A stretch of 17,795 nucleotides of DNA, taken from positions 8,244 to 26,038 of the forward strand of contig DJGU01000109.1 in the NCBI GenBank assembly GCA_002432795.1, written 5' to 3'. This stretch comes from Anaerolineaceae bacterium UBA5838. Lineage in GTDB: Bacteria > Chloroflexota > Anaerolineae > Anaerolineales > Anaerolineaceae. The notes beneath the pieces are model-generated. The model was not told the origin of the DNA. It saw nothing but the letters and a program-made list of their open reading frames with translations, and ran no database searches. The number at the start of each line of letters is the position of its first letter. Positions within the stretch are counted from its first letter, which is position 1. The position numbers were made by a program, and so were the translations under genes. This document shows, piece after piece, positions 12,245 through 17,795 of the stretch.

Positions 12245-14559
12245 CCCGACTGTCAAACGCCTGGCTGGATTTTGTGCTTGACCCTGAGGCTGGCACTTTT
12301 TTCCTCGAGAGCCTGCGCTTCCCGGGTGCAAGCCTGAAAAATGCACGCTACAACCTGAGTTTCAGCAGCAGTGCAGAGCATCCAACCGTAAAACTTGAAT
12401 CCATCAGCCAGGAGCAGCGGGATGACCCCCGACAGGGACTACTGCAAATTGTTTCCGCCCTCTACCGGGCAGAATCAGTCGACCTGGAATGGTTAGTGGA
12501 ATTTGCCTTGCCAGCCGATCAACCCTTGCTCCTTCAGCGCATGGAAATCCGCAATCACTCGGAGCAGGTTTTCCACCCCGACAAAATGACCTTCGGCGCC
12601 TTGCGGGCGGGCGAGCTGCATTTTTCGGAGGAGCGACCCGAAAGGACGGCTTTTTTCAGCAATGGCTGGCAAAGCTGGTCGCCCAGCAACACCTGGCAAT
12701 ATGGCGAAAAGCAAACCCGCAGCTGGCTGAAGGGTCTTTCAACCCCAATGCTCTATGACGCCGGAACGCCGGTCACGCGCAAAGACTCGCAGTTCTCATC
12801 CGATATGTTTGGCGCAATCATTGATCACAAAGCAAAGGTCGGCCTGATCTGCGGTTTTTTATCCCAAAAGGAGCAGTTTGGATCGCTACTTTCCACTCTG
12901 CATCCCGAGCCAGACCTGCGGGTCTGGGCAAATGCCGATCAGATCGAGCTGCGGGCAGGGGCAAGCCTTGGCAGCGATTGGCTGGCGTGGCAATTCTTTG
13001 ACAGCTCAGATCCTGAACCATTCAAAGTCTATTTTGAAGCAGTCGCCCGGGAAAATGAAGTCAGGAAGCGCATCGAAACCCCGCTGGGTTGGTGCAGCTG
13101 GTACTACTATTTCCAAAACATCACTCCCGCAGAGCTCAGGAGTAATCTCGATGCTGTAAACCAATTGAAGCCCCGTCTTCCCTTGAAATTTTTCCAGATT
13201 GATGATGGTTTCGAGCAGGACGTGGGCAGCTGGTTTGAGTTTGATCCTGATTTTCCGGACGGAGTGGCTGGTCTTGCGGAAGATATTCGCGCGCAAGGTC
13301 TGACGCCCGGGATCTGGCTGGCTCCATTCATCCTGCAGCCGCGGTCAAAGTTGATCCGCAGGCATCCAAACTGGCTGCTGCGTAAAGAAAATGGACTTCC
13401 CGTTAACAGTGGCTTCGTCTGGGGTGGGCTGGGACGCGCGCTTGACCTGACTCATCCGGATGCGCTGGGCTATGTCCGCGACGTCATCCGAACAGCAGTG
13501 CAAGAATGGGGTTTCCCTTATCTCAAGCTGGACTTTCTCTATGCGGCCGCTTTGCCAGGCCCGCATTATGACCCCACCAAAACCCGCGCGCAGATCCTGC
13601 GCCATGCCCTGGAATTAATCCGCGAAGAAGCCGGCAGCGACGTAGTCCTGCTGGGTTGTGGCTGCCCAATTGGACCGGGTATCGGCATTTTTGACATGAT
13701 GCGCGTCAGCGCGGACGTCAGCCCGGAGTGGGAGCCTAATGCCTTCGGCATCAAAAAACCTGTCCGCAATGAGCCCAACATGCCCTGCGCCCGCAATGCC
13801 ATCCAGAACATCATCACGCGCGCGCCGATGGACCCTCACTGGTGGGTAAACGATCCGGACTGCCTGCTGGTGCGGGCGGATTCAAAGCTGACACTGCCCG
13901 AAGTGCAGTCCCTGGCGAGCGCCATCAGCCTGAGCGGTGGAGCAGTTTTGCTCTCGGACGACATGAGCCAACTCGACGAGGACCGACTGAAGCTTGCCCA
14001 AAGTTTGCTGCCAGTGATGCCGCCAAATCCCCAGGTGCTGGACCTTTTTGAGAGCTCCATGCCCTCTAAATTGCGCCAGGTGCTGCAGACCCCGGCTGGC
14101 AAGCGACAGGTGGTTGCGCTTTTCAACTGGTCAGACAAGCCTCAAGATTTGGCACTGGAGATGAACGCGTTTGGGCTTGGTGGGCAATCCTGGCTGATGC
14201 GCGAGTTTTGGACAGGCGAATGGGCTAACGTGGATTCGGACTACGTTTTCCGCGCGGTGCCTGCCCATGGGGTGCGCCTGGTGACCTTCAGCCCGCTGCA
14301 AAAGATTGCCTACCTGGGAAGTGATCTGCATATCTCGCAGATGATTGAACTGCAATCATGGAAGGTACGCGGCTCAAACCTTACTTTTAAGCTGGACCTG
14401 GGGCGGGAAGCGGAAGGCAGGGTCTATCTTTATTGCCCCTCCGTTCCTTCCGCAGTCAGCATTGGCAAAGATGAGGTTTATTGGATCCAGGAAACTGAGA
14501 ATGTAATCAGTATAGCGGTAAGCCTGGCAAATCCGGCGATGATTAAGGTCTCTTTTTAA
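12241..14559 (+). CDS. GH36 family alpha-galactosidase
   Basis: Retaining glycosidase predicted to remove terminal alpha-1,6-galactose from oligosaccharides such as melibiose or raffinose. 772 residues in three parts: an N-terminal beta-sandwich (about 1-270), a TIM barrel beginning around LGWCSWYYYF and FFQIDDGF, and a C-terminal beta domain. The nucleophile is predicted as Asp431 in YLKLDFLY and the acid/base as Asp492 in RVSADVSPEW, the positions and contexts usual in clan GH-D. No signal peptide, so it acts in the cytoplasm on imported sugar. I use ATG 12241, overlapping the tsaC stop as ATGA with AAAGGTGG upstream; a GTG at 12229 is less likely. No sugar transporter or regulator lies nearby. 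Confidence 0.92.
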   Translation: MTRLSNAWLDFVLDPEAGTFFLESLRFPGASLKNARYNLSFSSSAEHPTVKLESISQEQRDDPRQGLLQIVSALYRAESVDLEWLVEFALPADQPLLLQRMEIRNHSEQVFHPDKMTFGALRAGELHFSEERPERTAFFSNGWQSWSPSNTWQYGEKQTRSWLKGLSTPMLYDAGTPVTRKDSQFSSDMFGAIIDHKAKVGLICGFLSQKEQFGSLLSTLHPEPDLRVWANADQIELRAGASLGSDWLAWQFFDSSDPEPFKVYFEAVARENEVRKRIETPLGWCSWYYYFQNITPAELRSNLDAVNQLKPRLPLKFFQIDDGFEQDVGSWFEFDPDFPDGVAGLAEDIRAQGLTPGIWLAPFILQPRSKLIRRHPNWLLRKENGLPVNSGFVWGGLGRALDLTHPDALGYVRDVIRTAVQEWGFPYLKLDFLYAAALPGPHYDPTKTRAQILRHALELIREEAGSDVVLLGCGCPIGPGIGIFDMMRVSADVSPEWEPNAFGIKKPVRNEPNMPCARNAIQNIITRAPMDPHWWVNDPDCLLVRADSKLTLPEVQSLASAISLSGGAVLLSDDMSQLDEDRLKLAQSLLPVMPPNPQVLDLFESSMPSKLRQVLQTPAGKRQVVALFNWSDKPQDLALEMNAFGLGGQSWLMREFWTGEWANVDSDYVFRAVPAHGVRLVTFSPLQKIAYLGSDLHISQMIELQSWKVRGSNLTFKLDLGREAEGRVYLYCPSVPSAVSIGKDEVYWIQETENVISIAVSLANPAMIKVSF

Positions 14560-14574
14560 CAGTTCTGTCTTTTG

Positions 14575-14589
14575 CCCAATTGGGTTTTT
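14575..14589 (+). terminator. Weak terminator-like site after the alpha-galactosidase gene
   Basis: CCCAATTGGG followed by TTTTT, 16 bases past the stop. The stem has at most three to four pairs once a loop is allowed, so it would be a weak terminator at best. No better plus-strand candidate was found. Confidence 0.2.
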
Positions 14590-14611
14590 ACAGTGACAAC
14601 ATTCGCAATGC

Positions 14612-14632
14612 CAGGTACAAAAGAGGTACCTG
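14612..14632. repeat. Inverted repeat CAGGTAC-N7-GTACCTG
   Basis: A perfect 7-base stem with a 7-base AAAAGAG spacer between the convergent alpha-galactosidase and DUF4349 genes. No T-tract follows on either strand. It may be a transcript-end hairpin or a single copy of a dispersed repeat. Confidence 0.5.
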
Positions 14633-14667
14633 ACCTACGGCAAAGTCTGTAATAGACAAGTTATTAC

Positions 14668-14696
14668 AAAAAAAACCGCCCTGCAAGAGGGAGGTT
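14668..14696 (-). terminator. Intrinsic terminator of the DUF4349 operon
   Basis: Read on the minus strand: AACCTCCCT, loop CTTGC, AGGGCGGTT, then a run of T. The stem has nine positions with one mismatch, followed by eight T (two within the stem). It begins 20 bases after the DUF4349 stop codon. Confidence 0.8.
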
Positions 14697-14715
14697 GTGA
14701 TATTTACAAAACTGG

Positions 14716-15699
14716 TTATATCTTTTCTTCAGGTGCTGCTAAATTCGCCTCATCCGTGGCTGGGTATGCCATATCCCTGTGATTTCGCTTGCTTGGGCGA
14801 TTGGCAGAGCGCTTGCGCAGGGCTTTCACCAGGAAGTAGATACCAAAACCCAGCGGGATCAGGAAGGGCAGGCAGGTGATGCCGAAACGGATCAGGAAAT
14901 CCACCAGGTTCTGGAAACTGCGAACCAATTTCACCAGCGACTCACGCACCACGCCCTGAGGTTTCCATCCGCCGATTTCAATCGGCTGCAGGGAGGCCTC
15001 AGCCACAAGCGTAATCGCGATTGAGGAAAGGGCAGCTGATTCTTTCAGGTAATTGATGTGCCCCTGCAGCACCTCAATTTGCCCGCGGATATTGGTCAGC
15101 TCGCGAAAAACCTCCATAGTGTTTGCAAGATCAGTGGTGTTTTCCATCAGTTCCATCAGCTGTGTTTCAGCGGCTTTCAGGTTGCGCAGACGCGATTCGG
15201 AATCGACGAAATCTGAGGTCACATCCTGCCCGGACTGGCTTTCGGATATGACTCCCTCGGTTCCATTGGCACTCATGGCGCGAATTTCAGCCAGGGTCGA
15301 ATCGAGTTTATCCGCAGGAACCCGGATGGTAATAGTGGCTTTGTCGTAGGAACGACCGCTGGAATAGTCCTGATCTTTCCAGGTGTAGGAATTGACCACG
15401 AAGCCACCCAGGCGGCTTGCCATTTCAGAAATTTCCTTCATGGAATCGTTCGGCTTGGCGACAGAGACAGTGATCTCAGCAGTCTTCAACACCACTCTCT
15501 CCACCTGGGCTTGCTGCCCGGCAGCATCATAAGCGGTTCCACCTTCATCTTTGTTCCAAACCTCTTCTTCAACAGGGGGATAGCCTGGAATGGGAGCAGG
15601 AGCTTCGACTGCTTCACTGAGTATGTCCCTTGAGGCGGAACTGCATGCAGATACCATCAACATCGAAATCAAAGCTAATAGCAAAATTTTCTTCTTCAT
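14716..15699 (-). CDS. DUF4349 domain lipoprotein
   Basis: 327 residues, exported and lipid-anchored: signal peptide MKKKILLLALISMLMVSAC with lipobox VSAC, predicted acylated Cys19. After a Pro/Glu-rich linker comes the DUF4349 domain (roughly 65-270), recognisable by VLKTAEITVSV, SRLGGFVVNSY, ATITIRVPADKLD and SRLRNLKAAETQL; the middle is a probable coiled coil. A C-terminal membrane helix (FLIPLGFGIYFLV region) and a basic tail follow, so the protein is anchored at both ends. The function of the family is not established. AGGAG lies five bases before ATG 15699; an upstream in-frame ATG at 15726 lacks this. Last gene of a three-gene minus-strand cluster. Confidence 0.85.
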   Translation of the reverse strand: MKKKILLLALISMLMVSACSSASRDILSEAVEAPAPIPGYPPVEEEVWNKDEGGTAYDAAGQQAQVERVVLKTAEITVSVAKPNDSMKEISEMASRLGGFVVNSYTWKDQDYSSGRSYDKATITIRVPADKLDSTLAEIRAMSANGTEGVISESQSGQDVTSDFVDSESRLRNLKAAETQLMELMENTTDLANTMEVFRELTNIRGQIEVLQGHINYLKESAALSSIAITLVAEASLQPIEIGGWKPQGVVRESLVKLVRSFQNLVDFLIRFGITCLPFLIPLGFGIYFLVKALRKRSANRPSKRNHRDMAYPATDEANLAAPEEKI

Positions 15700-15766
15700 T
15701 TTGTCTCCTTTTGTTTTCTCTTCCACCCTATAGACGAAAAATAGCTAAATTTGTTCCTGCAAGAGC

Positions 15767-16492
15767 TCAAATCCCCTGGCTGAGCCGCGTGGCATGCCTG
15801 GAAGGTATACCCAGTTCAAGGATGCGCTTTTGGACGGATTCCACGTCATACGCCACGCGCTTGAAAAGCCAGGTGTCATCCTGATCATCCCAAATGACAT
15901 ATGCCGCCTTCGGATTGCGATCGCGCGGCTGACCTACTGAGCCCGGGTTGAGGATGAAACGTTTATCAGATCGCCATCGGTCGGCATTTTGGGGGGTCAG
16001 GATAGTTGGGCGACCGTGGGGATTTTGGACAAAAATTGAGGGGATATGGGAGTGACCCACCAGGCAAATTTGGGTAAGGAAAGCCGAGAAGTTTTCATTG
16101 GCGATGCGCCCGCTGACCACGTATTCCCAAATCGGTTCACGCGGGCTGCCGTGCGCGAAGGTAATCTCACCCTCTTCGATCACGATATCAAGCAGCTCCA
16201 AAAAATAGCGTGATTCCTGGCTTAGCAGTTCAGATTGAATCGTGACTGCCCTGGCAGCCTGATCATTAAAGGCTTGCAGATCGATATAACCCATCAGGGC
16301 AGCATCATGATTGCCCATGATGCAGCGCAAGCCAGGCTGCTGACGCAACAGAGCAATGCATTCGTTCGGGTCCGGTCCATACCCCACCACATCGCCCAGG
16401 CACCAGACCTGATCGTAGCTGCCAGCATCAGAAAGGACGGCTTCAAAGGCGGTCAGGTTGGCATGAATATCAGAAACAATGAGTGTTCGCAC
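15767..16492 (-). CDS. Calcineurin-like metallophosphoesterase (YfcE/DNA-repair exonuclease-like fold)
   Basis: 241 residues with the complete dinuclear metal site of the family: D8-x-H10 in VSDIHAN, GDVVGYGPDP with Asp34, GNHD with Asn61 and His62, His114 in FAHG, and GHSH with His147 and His149. The GYGPDP segment is characteristic of a group of small bacterial phosphodiesterases of unknown substrate. No signal peptide or membrane helix, so cytoplasmic. It starts at GTG 16492, four bases after the DUF3048 stop, with no strong Shine-Dalgarno, so translation is probably coupled to the upstream gene. Confidence 0.9.
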   Translation of the reverse strand: MRTLIVSDIHANLTAFEAVLSDAGSYDQVWCLGDVVGYGPDPNECIALLRQQPGLRCIMGNHDAALMGYIDLQAFNDQAARAVTIQSELLSQESRYFLELLDIVIEEGEITFAHGSPREPIWEYVVSGRIANENFSAFLTQICLVGHSHIPSIFVQNPHGRPTILTPQNADRWRSDKRFILNPGSVGQPRDRNPKAAYVIWDDQDDTWLFKRVAYDVESVQKRILELGIPSRHATRLSQGI

Positions 16493-16496
16493 CTTG

Positions 16497-17708
16497 TTAT
16501 GGAATGCTAAACGTGAAGCTCCACTCCCCTCCTTCGATGTTCACCAGTGAACTGGTGCCAAGCAGGACAATCCAGGAATTACCTGGTTTGAGCAGGAATG
16601 GGCTGCCAACCCCATCAAAAAACTGAATCGGCTTAGTGGAACTTGGGGCTTTCCAGGTGATCTCATAAGCTTTGCCATCGCGAAAAACCGTGGCAGGCAG
16701 ACCGTTGGTGTTGCCAATCAGGTCGATGCTGTGGAGCGTGGTCTTATATTCTGTGTAAGGAACATTGATGATGATCAGGTTGGAGAACGCAAGTTGTTCG
16801 CCAGTGTTCTGATCGATCGAAGGTCCGTACACGTTGCTGGTGGTTTCGTCCATCGCAAAACGCTGGTATTTCCCACTGGCTTCATCATAGACAAACTCGC
16901 TCCCCTCACCCGCCCCAAAAGTGATCCAGGCACTGGCACCGGCTGCGCCACCTTTCGGAGGGGATGCGCTGAAAGCCATACCGCTCAGATCCGGGTTGTC
17001 GAGCCCATAACCCTGGTTGATAAAGTACTGCGAGAGCGCGGATGAATCGCCAAAAACGCTGTAAACCACGTTACGACCATCGTCGCAAACGCCAGGGCAG
17101 AGATATTTATCCAGGAAGTAGCGGCCTGGGATGTAGTTATAGAGATAGGGCAAAACGTCGTTACCATCTCCGCCAGTGGAACCAACCACAGCCTGGTAGA
17201 GGCTGCCAAGATGACCATCAACCCGGCGGATCGAGCGTACAGGACCAATCCGGTCGCTGTCCTGCCCGTAGTAGAGCGCGGCAAAACGGTTGGCTCCCCA
17301 ACCGATGTAATATTCAAAAATCAGATCAGCGGAGGAAAGACCCGACTGTGGTTGATAGTTGATCTGGTGGTTGGAAATTTTCATGATGACCGGGCGGCGA
17401 TTGAGCAGCTCGGGGTCTTCCACCTCCAGACCCGTCAGGGGGTTGACGCCCTCGGGGTAAGAGTCCGGACCAACCGGTACAGCCGGAGTTGGAGTGGGCT
17501 CAGGCAGTGAAGTTTCGGTGGGGGCAGGGGTTGGCGTATCGCTGGGGAGAACTTTAACAGTTGAATTGGTCGAGAAAACTGCGGTAACCGTACCCGCGAT
17601 TGCGGTCCTTTCCGCGTCTGTCAATGCACGGGGGGCTGGAGCAACACATGCACTCATCAGCAATGTTGCCGTGAGTAAAACAAGCAGGATTCCAGGGGTT
17701 TTTTTCAT
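16497..17708 (-). CDS. DUF3048 domain lipoprotein (YerB-like)
   Basis: 403 residues. A signal peptide with lipobox MSAC gives a predicted acylated Cys21; next comes a Thr/Pro-rich spacer (PTPAPTETSLPEPTPTP) of the sort that holds lipoproteins away from the membrane, then the DUF3048 N-terminal region starting at VNPLTGLEVEDPELLNRRP and including IGPVRSIRR, and the DUF3048 C-terminal region ending in WKAPSSTKP and NSWIVLLG. B. subtilis YerB is a relative; no enzymatic role is known. The start is ATG 17708 with AAGGA eight bases upstream; two earlier in-frame starts have no ribosome site. First gene of the cluster with the phosphoesterase and DUF4349 genes. Confidence 0.87.
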   Translation of the reverse strand: MKKTPGILLVLLTATLLMSACVAPAPRALTDAERTAIAGTVTAVFSTNSTVKVLPSDTPTPAPTETSLPEPTPTPAVPVGPDSYPEGVNPLTGLEVEDPELLNRRPVIMKISNHQINYQPQSGLSSADLIFEYYIGWGANRFAALYYGQDSDRIGPVRSIRRVDGHLGSLYQAVVGSTGGDGNDVLPYLYNYIPGRYFLDKYLCPGVCDDGRNVVYSVFGDSSALSQYFINQGYGLDNPDLSGMAFSASPPKGGAAGASAWITFGAGEGSEFVYDEASGKYQRFAMDETTSNVYGPSIDQNTGEQLAFSNLIIINVPYTEYKTTLHSIDLIGNTNGLPATVFRDGKAYEITWKAPSSTKPIQFFDGVGSPFLLKPGNSWIVLLGTSSLVNIEGGEWSFTFSIP

Positions 17709-17731
17709 ATCTTCCATCCTTGAACACAAGA

Positions 17732-17737
17732 ATTGTA
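17732..17737 (-). promoter_or_regulatory. Candidate -10 box for the DUF3048 operon
   Basis: TACAAT on the minus strand (17737-17732), 23 bases before the start codon, within the 11-mer AAGGTACAATT that also precedes tgt. No convincing -35 was found within the window. Confidence 0.35.
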
Positions 17738-17795
17738 CCTTAAACTCAACTCAGGTCATGACAGGCATAGAATAGTATGCGTTTCAAAAGTCCGT

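Noticed and set aside
13836..14355. Minus-strand open frames within the alpha-galactosidase gene
   Set aside because: They lie antisense to a complete conserved gene and show no recognisable domains or ribosome sites.

Overview
The window looks like chromosomal DNA from a member of the Chloroflexota, most likely an Anaerolineae-type bacterium. This is inferred from the mix of genes: a prfA-prmC-tsaC operon, DUF3048 and DUF4349 lipoproteins, a MalY-type aminotransferase, a degenerate UbiA-like membrane protein, and moderately GC-rich DNA with long AT-rich repeats. No rRNA or tRNA gene, prophage, transposase or CRISPR array was seen. Almost all genes are housekeeping or ordinary accessory genes in short operons on both strands.

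Layout. 1-2068: tgt and uppP on the plus strand, joined by an ATGA overlap. 2065-4046: malY-like aminotransferase followed by a SAM methyltransferase, minus strand. 4158-5879: a UbiA-like membrane protein without its catalytic aspartates, then an RlmI-like methyltransferase, plus strand. 5882-7207: CNNM/CorC-type membrane protein with CBS domains, minus. 7409-8158: histidine phosphatase, minus. 8213-9700: a divergent intergenic region of about 1.5 kb filled with two arrays of 71-75 bp imperfect palindromes (eight good units, one decayed unit, several half units), with a lone GIY-YIG nuclease gene between the arrays. 9737-14559: prfA, prmC, tsaC and a GH36 alpha-galactosidase, four plus-strand genes whose ends all overlap. 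14716-17708: DUF3048 lipoprotein, metallophosphoesterase and DUF4349 lipoprotein, minus strand, closed by a clear intrinsic terminator.

How genes work together. PrmC methylates the GGQ glutamine of RF1 (prfA), and TsaC starts t6A synthesis on tRNA, so the prfA operon centres on decoding and termination; the alpha-galactosidase is a metabolic passenger coupled to it by an overlapping start. Tgt modifies tRNA and UppP recycles undecaprenyl pyrophosphate for the envelope. The three minus-strand genes at the right edge encode two envelope lipoproteins and a soluble phosphoesterase.

The most unusual part is 8213-9737. The palindromes all point the same way, have arm mismatches shared between units, show mosaic arm exchange, and flank a GIY-YIG gene. 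The last repeat fragment appears to supply the -35 hexamer of the prfA promoter. A repeat family partnered with a GIY-YIG nuclease, by analogy with REP elements and their RAYT transposases, is a hypothesis worth testing; the sequence alone does not prove it.
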